Assembly (NCBI GenBank): GCA_034189195.1
Contig: JAXHVI010000195.1
Location: forward strand, 1 to 11,471
Reading direction: 5' to 3'
DNA from: Desulfosudis sp034189195
Lineage (GTDB): Bacteria > Desulfobacterota > Desulfobacteria > Desulfobacterales > Desulfosudaceae
DNA: 11,471 nt
The stretch's first letter is position 1. Each line of letters begins with the position of its first letter. Position numbers and translations under genes: made by a program. This document shows, in pieces, positions 1-10,804 of the stretch. The notes beneath the pieces were generated by a model. The model was not told the DNA's origin and did no database searches. It saw only the letters and a program-made list of their open reading frames with translations.

Positions 1-396
1 ATCAAGAACGGCTGGTTCGGTTTTGACAAGGCCGTGGCCACACCGGACATGATGGGCGCCGTGGGCAAGATCGGCAAGCTGCTGGGCCCCCGGGGCCTGA
101 TGCCCAACGCCAAGACCGGAACGGTCACCTTTGACGTGGCCAGGGCCGTGAACGACCTGAAGGCAGGCAAGATCGACTTTCGGGTCGACAAGACCGGCAT
201 TGTTCACGCGCCGCTGGGAAAGGCCTCCTTCGGTATCGAGAAGCTGCAGGACAATATGATGGCCCTGCTCAGGACGCTGATCGCCATGAAGCCGGCCACC
301 AGCAAGGGGGCCTACATGAGAAGCCTTGCCGTATCCACCACCATGGGCGCCGGTGTCCGGCTGGACCCGCTGCTGGTAAAGGACGCGGTAAAATAA
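1..396 (+). CDS. rplA: 50S ribosomal protein L1, 3' portion (5' end outside window)
   Basis: The open frame enters from the left edge and ends at TAA 394-396, giving the last 131 residues of a protein that is normally about 230 residues long. L1 binds 23S rRNA at the mobile L1 stalk near the E site and, in many bacteria, represses its own rplK-rplA mRNA. The family signature is plain: a GWFGFDKAVATPDMM-like stretch at the edge, then VGKIGKLLGPRGLMPN and AKTGTVT, which is the conserved linker and RNA-binding core. The end (SLAVSTTMGAGVRLD) is typical of the L1 C-terminus. GTG at 34 is an internal codon, not the start, because the conserved L1 sequence continues upstream of it in frame. The position just before the L10 leader matches the usual rplK-rplA-rplJ-rplL order. 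Identification is secure; the only limitation is the truncation by the window edge. Confidence 0.97.
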   Translation: MKNGWFGFDKAVATPDMMGAVGKIGKLLGPRGLMPNAKTGTVTFDVARAVNDLKAGKIDFRVDKTGIVHAPLGKASFGIEKLQDNMMALLRTLIAMKPATSKGAYMRSLAVSTTMGAGVRLDPLLVKDAVK

Positions 397-429
397 AAGG
401 GATCATGCCGGCGACGGCTCACCCTTTTT
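395..429 (+). terminator. terminator-like hairpin after rplA
   Basis: AAAAGGG (395-401) can pair with CCCTTTT (422-428). An inner GCCG/CGGC stem (407-410 with 415-418) is closed by a GCGA tetraloop, and the outer 3' arm is itself a run of five T. The arms are separated by an unpaired internal loop, so the structure is not a perfect long helix. It overlaps the rplA stop codon. It would end or attenuate transcription of the L11-L1 unit before the L10 leader, as between the L11 and L10 units of E. coli. Readthrough is likely to be partial. This is a pattern-based call. Confidence 0.5.
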
Positions 430-454
430 GCGTAGGATATTGTAACCGCGCTGT

Positions 455-482
455 TTGAAACCGTTCAGACGGCGCGTATTAT
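455..482 (+). promoter_or_regulatory. candidate sigma70-type promoter for rplJ-rplL-rpoBC
   Basis: TTGAAA (455-460) and TATTAT (477-482) are each one mismatch from the consensus boxes and are 16 nt apart. The position, between the rplA terminator-like hairpin and the L10 leader, is where an L10-operon promoter would be expected. One difficulty is that the implied start near 489 falls inside the 5' strand of the outer leader helix (485-490). Transcripts from this promoter would then lack part of that helix, unless the real start or -10 box lies slightly upstream. Transcripts reading through from rplA would carry the whole leader. Confidence 0.4.
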
Positions 483-484
483 TT

Positions 485-550
485 TCTGTCAAAGACCGCA
501 GGCGCATGCCCGTGCATGCTTAATCCGGTTTACCGGCCTGCCGAGACAGA
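485..550 (+). ncRNA. L10 leader (ribosomal protein L10-L12 autoregulatory RNA)
   Basis: This segment folds by eye into the architecture of the bacterial L10 leader, the mRNA site bound by the L10(L12)4 complex for feedback control. The outer helix is TCTGTC (485-490) with GACAGA (545-550). Next comes an asymmetric internal loop, AAAGACC (491-497) opposite CGA (542-544), which is the purine-rich, kink-like part that resembles the 23S L10 site. The inner helix is GCAGGC (498-503) with GCCTGC (536-541). It opens into a junction with two hairpins: GCATGC pairing with GCATGC (504-509/514-519, loop CCGT), and CCGG with CCGG (525-528/533-536, loop TTTA), linked by TTAAT. G536 cannot be in both the inner helix and the second hairpin. 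The AAAGACCGCAGG core and the position before rplJ support the call. Confidence 0.85.
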
Positions 551-584
551 GTGACCACACTTTTAGTTACTGCTGAATGTGTCG

Positions 585-615
585 CCTCCGGTCTTTTTCG
601 GAAACAGAAAGGAGG
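585..615 (+). promoter_or_regulatory. anti-SD / SD pairing element upstream of rplJ
   Basis: CCTCC (585-589) is exactly complementary to GGAGG (611-615), the core of the rplJ Shine-Dalgarno sequence AGGAGGTG (610-617). The 21-nt loop between them contains T-rich and A-rich stretches that could extend the stem. Such a hairpin would hide the ribosome-binding site. The L10 leader just upstream could switch between sequestered and open forms when L10-L12 binds. The complementarity is seen; the regulatory role is inferred. Confidence 0.45.
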
Positions 616-626
616 TGTATTCCACT

Positions 627-1151
627 TTGCTGAATCTTACTCAGAAACAAGCCCTGGTAGAGGAACTGCGCGGATCTTTTCAGAAGGCCGCCATTTTAAT
701 TCTAACGGATTACAAAGGCCTCACCGTGGAGCAGGTTAATGACCTGCGGCGTAAGCTCAAGGAGGTCGGTGTCGAGTACCGGGTGGTGAAAAACACCCTG
801 CTGCGCCGGGCCGTCCAGGAGACGGCCATGGCCGCGGCTCAGGACCATTTCACGGGCCCCACGGCGGTCGCCCTGGGCTATGACGATCCGGTGGCGGTGG
901 CCAAGGTGCTGTGCGAGTTTGCCAAGACCAACGACAAGCTGGCGGTCAAGGCCGGGGTCATGGCCGGCAAGCTGATGGACCGCGACAGGATTACCGCGCT
1001 TTCCAAGCTGCCGTCACGCGAAGAGCTGCTGGCCAAGCTGCTCGGAACGATGAACGCGGTGCCCACGTCTTTTGTCAGGGTACTCAACGGTATTCCAGCC
1101 AAACTTGTTTATGCGCTGGCCGCCATCAAGGAACAGAAAGAGGCCGCATAA
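627..1151 (+). CDS. rplJ: 50S ribosomal protein L10
   Basis: L10 forms the base of the ribosomal stalk, binding 23S rRNA with its N-terminal domain and L7/L12 dimers with its long C-terminal helix, so it helps recruit the translational GTPases. From the TTG at 627 the product is 174 residues, in the normal range. The N-terminus LNLTQKQALVEEL aligns with the start of E. coli L10. RVVKNTLLRRAV (52-63) and FTGPT (75-79) are the family core, and about 155-170 form the L12-binding helix. No ATG lies in frame before the conserved region. TTG 627 sits 9 nt after AGGAGGTG. A GTG at 579 would add 16 residues that L10 does not have and would lie upstream of the SD. CTG 630 is a less likely alternative. 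It is preceded by the L10 leader and followed 60 nt later by rplL. Confidence 0.95.
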   Translation: MLNLTQKQALVEELRGSFQKAAILILTDYKGLTVEQVNDLRRKLKEVGVEYRVVKNTLLRRAVQETAMAAAQDHFTGPTAVALGYDDPVAVAKVLCEFAKTNDKLAVKAGVMAGKLMDRDRITALSKLPSREELLAKLLGTMNAVPTSFVRVLNGIPAKLVYALAAIKEQKEAA

Positions 1152-1211
1152 ACAGACCGGTGAAACACATTTTATCAATTTTTCTATATTATCAAGTTGG
1201 AGGAAGGATCA
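1152..1211 (+). promoter_or_regulatory. AU-rich translation initiation region of rplL
   Basis: The 60-nt rplJ-rplL spacer changes abruptly from GC-rich coding DNA to an A/T-rich, apparently unstructured stretch (about 1170-1195). It ends in GGAGGAAGG (1199-1207), placing GGAGG 8 nt before the ATG at 1212. This is a far stronger initiation site than that of rplJ, which uses TTG and a pairable SD. It fits the need for four or more L12 copies per L10. I see no promoter with both boxes here. Confidence 0.5.
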
Positions 1212-1598
1212 ATGGCTGACATTACCAAGCAGGATGTAATCGATTTTATCGCAAATATGACCGTACTGGAGTTGTCCGAACTGATTACCGAACTGGAAGA
1301 GAAGTTCGGCGTTTCCGCGGCCGCGCCCGTTGCCATGATGGCCGGCGGCATGCCTGCCGGCGGCGATGCCGGAGCTGCTGAAGAAAAGACCGAGTTTGAC
1401 GTGGTGCTGCTCACCTCCGGTGACAAGAAAATTCAGGTCATCAAGGAAGTCCGGGCCATCACCGGCCTGGGCCTCAAAGAGGCCAAGGCCCTGGTGGAAG
1501 AGGCCCCCAAGCCCGTCAAGGAAGGGGTTCCCAAGGACGAGGCGGAAAAACTCAAGGCCCAGCTGGAAGGCGCCGGCGCCCAGGTGGAGATCAAATAA
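1212..1598 (+). CDS. rplL: 50S ribosomal protein L7/L12
   Basis: L7/L12 is the multicopy stalk protein that contacts EF-Tu, EF-G, IF2 and RF3 and stimulates their GTP hydrolysis. The 128-residue product has the three expected parts. Residues 1-33 form the helical dimerisation and L10-binding domain (VLELSELITELEEKFGV). Residues 36-58 form a flexible Ala/Gly/Met-rich hinge. The globular C-terminal domain runs from about 60 to 128 and includes KIQVIKEVRAITGLGLKEAK (73-92), the factor-binding surface. The start is the ATG at 1212, with GGAGG 8 nt upstream; an in-frame TTG at 1197 overlaps the ribosome-binding site and is rejected. It is co-transcribed with rplJ, and the long spacer to rpoB lies downstream. 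Length and sequence are typical, with nothing broken. Confidence 0.98.
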   Translation: MADITKQDVIDFIANMTVLELSELITELEEKFGVSAAAPVAMMAGGMPAGGDAGAAEEKTEFDVVLLTSGDKKIQVIKEVRAITGLGLKEAKALVEEAPKPVKEGVPKDEAEKLKAQLEGAGAQVEIK

Positions 1599-1605
1599 TC
1601 GGTGC

Positions 1606-1619
1606 TCATCGGCCGATGA
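1606..1619 (+). repeat. 14-nt perfect palindrome after rplL
   Basis: TCATCGGCCGATGA is a perfect DNA dyad 7 nt after the rplL stop. As RNA it can form a short TCATC/GATGA stem with a GGCC loop. It could protect the 3' end of rplL mRNA or serve as a protein-binding dyad. No T-run follows, so it is not an intrinsic terminator by itself. Confidence 0.4.
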
Positions 1620-1632
1620 CGGTAAGGCGGCT

Positions 1633-1668
1633 CGACCCATTTTCGTATTTCATGACGAAAGTGGGTCG
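1633..1668 (+). promoter_or_regulatory. 14-bp hairpin in rplL-rpoB spacer, candidate RNase III processing site
   Basis: The arm at 1633-1646 (CGACCCATTTTCGT) pairs continuously with 1655-1668 (ACGAAAGTGGGTCG). This gives 14 pairs, one of them G-U (T1640-G1661), around an 8-nt loop (1647-1654). The sequence after it has no T-tract, so termination is unlikely. In E. coli the rplL-rpoB spacer holds an attenuator and an RNase III-cleaved stem that uncouple abundant ribosomal-protein mRNA from scarcer rpoBC mRNA. A strong stem in the same place here suggests the same task. The cleavage itself is inference. Confidence 0.6.
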
Positions 1669-1779
1669 GCTGTCATGCCATGCAGGACAATTCTGGAGTT
1701 CGGAAAAGCATGATGCGAGGCATGCGGTGTGGTTGGGCCTCACCCCCGAACCCCGTAAAAAACATTTTTCGGAGATGCC

Positions 1780-4700
1780 ATGTCAGGCGAATCTATGTTG
1801 AACAGGCGCATTAGAAAGCAATTCGGCAAGCTGGACAAGATCGTGGAAATACCCGATCTGATCGGTATGCAGAAAGAGTCCTACGGACGATTCCTGCAGC
1901 AGGGGGTTCCGCCGGAAAAACGTGAAAAGATCGGGTTGCAGGCGATCTTTCAGTCGGTATTTCCCATCAAGGATTTTACCAAAAGCGCCTCCCTCGAATT
2001 TGTCTCCTACTCCTTCGGCGGCGTCAAGCATTCGGTGGCTGAATGCATTCAGCGGGGCATGACCTACGAGATTCCCGTGCGCATACGGGTCCGGCTGGTG
2101 GTCTATGACATGGATGAGCCATCAGGAACATCCAGCATTCGGGACATCAAGGAACAGGAGATATATTTCGGCGCCATTCCGCTGATGACGGACAACGGCA
2201 CCTTTATCATCAACGGTACCGAGCGGGTGGTGGTGAGCCAACTGCACCGGTCGTCGGGCATTTTCTTTGATCACGACCAGGGCAAGACCCACTCTTCCGG
2301 CAAGGTGGTCTACAGTTCCCGCATCATTCCGGTGCGGGGGTCCTGGATCGATATCGAGATCGATCCCAAGGATGTCGTCTACATGCGCATCGACCGGCGG
2401 CGAAAGTTCCCGGGCACCATCCTTTTCAAGGCCCTGGGCTACACGGTAAAGGACATTCTTGATTATTTTTACACCAGGGAGCGCATTTTTGTCCGCAAGA
2501 AGAAGGTGTTCAAAGCCTTCAGTGAAGATTCGCTGCGCGGCCAGCGGGCCACGGTCCGTATCAAGCATCCCGAAACCGGCGACCTGATCGTGGACAAGGG
2601 CCGGATCTTCAACAAGACCGTGTTGAAAAACATGAAATCCGCGGGTATCGACATGGTGCCCATTCGCCCTGAAGACGTGGTGGGCGCCGTTCTGGCCGCG
2701 CCATTGACCAATCCCTCTACCGGCGAAATGCTGGCCGATGCCGGTGATTTTATCAGCGAAGAGGTGTTTGAGCGCATCGGCGAGCTGGGTATTGAGGAAC
2801 TCCAGATTCTGTTTATCGACGGCGCCGGCAGCACCGATTCCATTGTCAAAACCCTGCTGCTGGACAAGGTGAACACCAAGGAAGAGGCCCTGATCGATAT
2901 CTACCGGCGTATTCGACCGGGCAACCCGGCCACGCCGGAAGTGGCCCAGGATTTTATCGATCACCTTTTTTTCAAGCCCGACTACTACGATCTTTCGGCC
3001 GTGGGCCGGCTGAAACTCAACCACCGGCTGGGGGCCCACGCGCCGGTAAGCCTGCGGACCCTGCGGCGGGAAGACCTGCTGCTGGCAGTGAAAACCCTGA
3101 TTCACCTGAAAAACACCCAGGGGCCGGTGGACGACATCGACCATCTGGGCAACCGCCGGGTGCGGGCCGTTGGCGAGCTGCTGGAAAACCAGTACCGCAT
3201 CGGCCTGGTGCGCATGGAGCGGGCCATCAAGGAGCGCATGAGCCTTCAGGAGGTGGACGCGCTCATGCCCCACGACCTGATCAATCCCAAGCCGGTCTCG
3301 GCGGTGGTGCGGGAATTCTTCGGTACCAGCCAGCTCTCCCAGTTCATGGACCAGACCAACCCGTTGTCCGAGACCACCCACAAGCGGCGGCTCTCCGCCC
3401 TGGGCCCCGGCGGCCTGACCCGGGAACGGGCCGGATTCGAGGTCCGGGACGTGCATCCCTCCCATTACGGGCGGATCTGTCCCATTGAAACGCCGGAAGG
3501 CCCCAACATCGGCCTGATCGTTTCCCTGAGCACCTACGCGCGTGTCAACGGTTATGGTTTTATCGAGACGCCGTACCGCGTGGTCAAAGACACCAAAGTG
3601 TCCAAAGAGATTAAAATGCTGCCCGCCTTTGAGGAAGGGGAGCATCCCATTGCCCAGGCCAACGCCCCCATCGGCATGGACGGTTGCTATGTCAACCCGG
3701 TGGTCATTGCCCGGGTGGCCGGCGAGTTCAGCATGATCAAGGCCAGTGACGTGGAGCTGATGGATGTATCGCCCAACCAGCTGGTCAGCGTCTCGGCCTC
3801 CCTGATTCCCTTTCTTGAAAACGACGACGCCAACCGGGCCCTGATGGGATCCAACATGCAGCGCCAGTCCGTGCCCCTGGCCAGGACCAGCGCGCCCCTG
3901 GTGGGCACGGGTGTGGAAAAGGTGGTGGCCCGGGATTCGGGCGTGGCCGTGGTGGCCCGCCGGCCCGGCGAGGTCATCTACGTGGACGCGAGTCGCATCG
4001 TGGTCCGGCACGACACCGACGACAAGGACCCGGAAGCCAAACCGGTAACCGTCTACAACCTGTCCAAGTTCATTCGCTCCAACCAGAACACCTGTTTCAA
4101 CCACCGGCCCATCGTCAAGAAGGGGCAGCGGGTGGCGCCCGGCGACGTGCTGGCCGACGGCCCGGCCACGGAAAAGGGCGAGCTGGCCCTGGGCAAGAAC
4201 GTGACCGTGGCCTTCATGCCATGGGGCGGGTACAACTTTGAAGACTCCATTCTTGTGGGGGAAACCCTGGTGCGGGACGGTGTGTTTACCTCGATTCACA
4301 TTGAGGAGTTCGAGGTGGTGGCCCGGGACACCAAGCTGGGCAAGGAAGAGATCACCTGCGATATTCCCAACGTGGGCGAGGAGAGCCTGGTGGACCTGGA
4401 TGAGAGCGGTATCGTCCGCCTGGGCGCCGAGGTCAGGCCCGGCGATATTCTGGTGGGCAAAATCACGCCCAAGGGCGAGACACAGCTCTCTCCGGAAGAG
4501 AAACTGCTGCGCGCCATCTTCGGCGAAAAGGGCGGCAACGTGAAAGACACCTCCCTTCGGGTGCCCCCCGGTGTCAGCGGCACGGTCATCGACGCCAAGG
4601 TCTTTACCCGCCGGGGCGTGGAAAAGGACACCCGCACCCGCATGATCGAGGAAGAAGAGATCCATATGCTGGAGAAGAACCGGGACGACGAGATTGCGGT

Positions 4701-5886
4701 CATCGAAGAAGTCACCCGGGAACGTCTCAAGGCGCTGCTGGTGGGGCAGAAGTGCGATACGCCGGTCAAGAAGGGAAAGAAGACCCTTCTTGTCAAAGGC
4801 GACAACATCACGGCCGCCCTGTTTGACGAGGTGCCCACCTCCCAGTTTGAAAAGATCGCCGTGACCTCCGACGGTGTCACGGAGCAGGCCCACCGGGTAT
4901 TTGAGTGGTATCGGACCCAGGTTGATGCCTGCCGGGAAGAGTTCGAGGCCAGGATCAGCCGCTACGGCGCCGGCGAGGAGTTGCCCCCCGGCGTGATCAA
5001 GATGGTCAAGGTGTACGTGGCCATGAAGCGGGTGCTTTCCACGGGCGACAAGATGGCCGGCCGCCACGGCAACAAGGGCGTGGTGTCGCGTATTCTGCCC
5101 CAGGAGGACCTGCCCTACTTTGAAGACGGAACCACGGTGGACATGGTGTTAAACCCCCTGGGTGTGCCGTCCCGTATGAACGTGGGACAGATTCTGGAGA
5201 TTCATCTGGGCCGGGCCGCCAGGGTTCTGGGCGACCAGATCAGCAGGATGCTGGAAGAAAAGAAATACAATGACTTAAAGAAAAAGCTGTCCGCCATTTT
5301 CAATAAGGAGATACCGGCCGCCGAGATTGAGGCCATGACTCCGGACCGTCTCTGCGAGTTCGCGTCTGAATACAAAGACGGTGTCCACATGGAGACCCCG
5401 GTGTTTGACGGCGCCAAGGAGGCGGAGATCAAGGCCCTGCTCAAGGAGGGAGGCGCGGACGAGACCGGCCAGGCGGTGCTTTACGACGGCCGTACCGGAG
5501 AGCCCTTTGACGAGCGTATCACCGTGGGCACCATGTATATGCTCAAGCTCCACCACCTGGTGGACGACAAGCTGCATGCCCGGTCCATCGGCCCATATTC
5601 GCTGGTCACCCAGCAGCCCCTGGGCGGCAAGGCACAGTTCGGCGGCCAGCGTCTGGGCGAAATGGAAGTGTGGGCCATGGAGGCTTACGGCGCGGCTTAC
5701 GCGCTGCAGGAGTTTCTCACGGTCAAATCCGACGATATCGCCGGCCGGACCCGCATGTACGAGAAGATCGTCAAGGGTCAGAACGTCCTGGACCCGGGGA
5801 TTCCCGAGTCTTTCAAGGTTCTGACCAAGGAGATGAAGGCGCTTGGGCTGGATGTAACCCTTATTGAACAGCAAGATAAGGAGTAG
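1780..5886 (+). CDS. rpoB: DNA-directed RNA polymerase subunit beta
   Basis: This is the second-largest catalytic subunit of RNA polymerase; with beta' it forms the active-site cleft. The product is 1368 residues (E. coli 1342). The N-terminus (RIRKQFGKLDKIVEIPDLI) and the protrusion and lobe regions are present, including a proteobacterial SI1-like segment (about 290-390). The rifampicin pocket FGTSQLSQFMDQTNPLS starts at residue 514 and is eight residues offset from E. coli. Asp524, His534 and Ser539 match the sensitive-type E. coli D516, H526 and S531. GPGGLTRERAGFEVRDVHPSHYGR and CPIETPEGPNIGLI follow. YNFEDSILV carries Glu821 and Asp822 (E. coli E813/D814). GDKMAGRHGNKG holds Lys1091 and Lys1099 (E. 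coli K1065/K1073). The C-terminal clamp motif GQRLGEMEVWAMEAYGAA is intact. The start is the ATG at 1780, with GGAG 5 nt upstream; ATG 1795 is a weaker alternative. rpoC begins 3 nt after the stop. Confidence 0.99.
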   Translation: MSGESMLNRRIRKQFGKLDKIVEIPDLIGMQKESYGRFLQQGVPPEKREKIGLQAIFQSVFPIKDFTKSASLEFVSYSFGGVKHSVAECIQRGMTYEIPVRIRVRLVVYDMDEPSGTSSIRDIKEQEIYFGAIPLMTDNGTFIINGTERVVVSQLHRSSGIFFDHDQGKTHSSGKVVYSSRIIPVRGSWIDIEIDPKDVVYMRIDRRRKFPGTILFKALGYTVKDILDYFYTRERIFVRKKKVFKAFSEDSLRGQRATVRIKHPETGDLIVDKGRIFNKTVLKNMKSAGIDMVPIRPEDVVGAVLAAPLTNPSTGEMLADAGDFISEEVFERIGELGIEELQILFIDGAGSTDSIVKTLLLDKVNTKEEALIDIYRRIRPGNPATPEVAQDFIDHLFFKPDYYDLSAVGRLKLNHRLGAHAPVSLRTLRREDLLLAVKTLIHLKNTQGPVDDIDHLGNRRVRAVGELLENQYRIGLVRMERAIKERMSLQEVDALMPHDLINPKPVSAVVREFFGTSQLSQFMDQTNPLSETTHKRRLSALGPGGLTRERAGFEVRDVHPSHYGRICPIETPEGPNIGLIVSLSTYARVNGYGFIETPYRVVKDTKVSKEIKMLPAFEEGEHPIAQANAPIGMDGCYVNPVVIARVAGEFSMIKASDVELMDVSPNQLVSVSASLIPFLENDDANRALMGSNMQRQSVPLARTSAPLVGTGVEKVVARDSGVAVVARRPGEVIYVDASRIVVRHDTDDKDPEAKPVTVYNLSKFIRSNQNTCFNHRPIVKKGQRVAPGDVLADGPATEKGELALGKNVTVAFMPWGGYNFEDSILVGETLVRDGVFTSIHIEEFEVVARDTKLGKEEITCDIPNVGEESLVDLDESGIVRLGAEVRPGDILVGKITPKGETQLSPEEKLLRAIFGEKGGNVKDTSLRVPPGVSGTVIDAKVFTRRGVEKDTRTRMIEEEEIHMLEKNRDDEIAVIEEVTRERLKALLVGQKCDTPVKKGKKTLLVKGDNITAALFDEVPTSQFEKIAVTSDGVTEQAHRVFEWYRTQVDACREEFEARISRYGAGEELPPGVIKMVKVYVAMKRVLSTGDKMAGRHGNKGVVSRILPQEDLPYFEDGTTVDMVLNPLGVPSRMNVGQILEIHLGRAARVLGDQISRMLEEKKYNDLKKKLSAIFNKEIPAAEIEAMTPDRLCEFASEYKDGVHMETPVFDGAKEAEIKALLKEGGADETGQAVLYDGRTGEPFDERITVGTMYMLKLHHLVDDKLHARSIGPYSLVTQQPLGGKAQFGGQRLGEMEVWAMEAYGAAYALQEFLTVKSDDIAGRTRMYEKIVKGQNVLDPGIPESFKVLTKEMKALGLDVTLIEQQDKE

Positions 5887-5889
5887 CGA

Positions 5890-5892
<3 letters not shown>
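5878..5892 (+). promoter_or_regulatory. rpoC ribosome-binding site overlapping the rpoB end, with TTG start
   Basis: AAGGAG (5878-5883) lies in the last two sense codons of rpoB, directly before its TAG stop (5884-5886), and is 6 nt from the TTG at 5890. This fixes the rpoC start. The next in-frame Met is deep in the first zinc-binding region (residue 78). The arrangement implies translational coupling of beta and beta', which are needed in equal amounts. Confidence 0.75.
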
Positions 5893-10233
<4,341 letters not shown>

Positions 10234-10275
10234 GGCGGCCGGCACGAAAAATCGTGTTAAACACAGATAAAATGC

Positions 10276-10304
10276 TTGACAGAGCGAAAAAATAATTATA
10301 CCAT
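10276..10304 (+). promoter_or_regulatory. sigma70-type promoter of the rpsL (str) unit
   Basis: A perfect TTGACA (10276-10281) is followed after 17 nt by TACCAT (10299-10304), which keeps the key T, A and last T of the -10 box. The spacer is A/T-rich, and the region stands out sharply from the GC-rich coding DNA on both sides. A start near 10311 would give an rpsL leader of about 62 nt. It marks the boundary between the rpoBC unit and the S12-S7 unit, although readthrough from rpoC may add to expression because no strong terminator precedes it. Confidence 0.7.
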
Positions 10305-10320
10305 TTTTTGTTTTATCGGA

Positions 10321-10349
10321 TTTGCAATCATTAACCGAGAGTTTGCAAA
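10321..10349 (+). promoter_or_regulatory. TTTGCAA repeat pair / 7-bp hairpin in rpsL leader
   Basis: TTTGCAA occurs at 10321-10327 and again at 10342-10348, 21 nt apart. Because TTGCAA is self-complementary, 10321-10327 can also pair with 10343-10349 as a 7-bp RNA stem around a 15-nt loop. It lies between the predicted transcription start and the rpsL ribosome-binding region, so it could act on DNA (two sites on the same helix face) or on RNA. No known regulator is recognised. Confidence 0.35.
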
Positions 10350-10372
10350 AAAAGGGAGTTAAAACGGGAAAC

Positions 10373-10744
10373 ATGCCTACGATTAATCAGCTGGTACGCA
10401 ACGGAAGAAAGCGGGCAACCAAGAAGACCACCACCCCGGCACTGAAGGGGGCTCCCCAGAAGCGGGGGGTGTGTGTGCGGGTGTATACCACCACGCCGAA
10501 AAAGCCCAACTCGGCTTTGCGTAAAGTGGCCAGGGTGCGGCTGACCACTGGGATCGAGGTCACCGCCTACATTCCGGGTATCGGCCACAACCTTCAGGAA
10601 CACTCGGTGGTGCTGGTTCGCGGCGGCCGCGTCAAGGACCTGCCGGGTGTTCGCTACCACATCGTGCGGGGCACCCTGGACACCCTGGGCGTCAGTGACA
10701 GGAAGCAGGGCCGGTCCAAGTACGGCACAAAGAGACCCAAATAA
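10373..10744 (+). CDS. rpsL: 30S ribosomal protein S12
   Basis: S12 sits at the 30S decoding centre and affects accuracy and streptomycin response. The 123-residue product (E. coli 124) is typical throughout: PTINQLVRNGRKR at the start, PQKRGVCVRVYTTTPKKPNS (28-47), and RGGRVKDLPGVRYH (83-96). Lys43 and Lys88, the usual sites of streptomycin-resistance changes, have the wild-type residue. Asp89, the residue methylthiolated by RimO in some bacteria, is present. The start is the ATG at 10373; the same frame reaches back to TTG 10322, but those 17 codons are not S12-like. The ribosome-binding site is ambiguous: GGGAG (10354-10358) is 14 nt away and GGGA (10366-10369) only 3 nt away. The gene has its own promoter upstream and is followed by rpsG after 60 nt. 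Confidence 0.98.
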   Translation: MPTINQLVRNGRKRATKKTTTPALKGAPQKRGVCVRVYTTTPKKPNSALRKVARVRLTTGIEVTAYIPGIGHNLQEHSVVLVRGGRVKDLPGVRYHIVRGTLDTLGVSDRKQGRSKYGTKRPK

Positions 10745-10792
10745 GGGGGCCCGGCGGGGCGCCATGCGGATCGAACATAAATAAACAGGACA

Positions 10793-10801
10793 ATGGTGTA
10801 A
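10793..10801 (+). other. possible two-codon upstream ORF before rpsG
   Basis: ATG GTG TAA lies 3 nt upstream of, and in frame with, the rpsG ATG at 10805. The only good SD-like motifs nearby are AGGA (10787-10790), 2 nt before this small ATG and 14 nt before rpsG, and AAGG (10800-10803), just 1 nt before rpsG. Ribosomes stopping at the TAA could restart at ATG 10805, but this may be chance. Confidence 0.25.
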
Positions 10802-10804
10802 GGT

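Noticed and set aside
551..739. Plus-strand 62-codon open frame from GTG 551 over the rplJ leader
   Set aside because: It starts at the edge of the L10 leader and overlaps rplJ in another frame. There is no SD and no recognisable product.
1746..1774. CCGAA (1746-1750) pairing with TTCGG (1768-1772) across the rpoB SD
   Set aside because: It is only 5 bp with a 17-nt loop and covers just two bases of the GGAG. It is too weak to call a control element without conservation data.
3340..3400. Rifampicin-resistance changes in rpoB and streptomycin-resistance changes in rpsL
   Set aside because: The key positions (RpoB Asp524, His534, Ser539; S12 Lys43, Lys88) all have the usual sensitive-type residues.
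2122..5067. Very long (981-codon) open frame on the minus strand inside rpoB
   Set aside because: It is antisense to a highly conserved gene. Its product is rich in His, Gly, Val and Gln and resembles no family I know. Long antisense frames arise from the strong G/C third-position bias of rpoB. No SD or promoter was seen for it.
10243..10256. CACGA-AAAA-TCGTG hairpin just after the rpoC stop, possible terminator
   Set aside because: The stem is only 5 bp (7 with two G-U pairs) and is followed by TTAAAC rather than a T-run, so intrinsic termination is unlikely. It may merely protect the 3' end.
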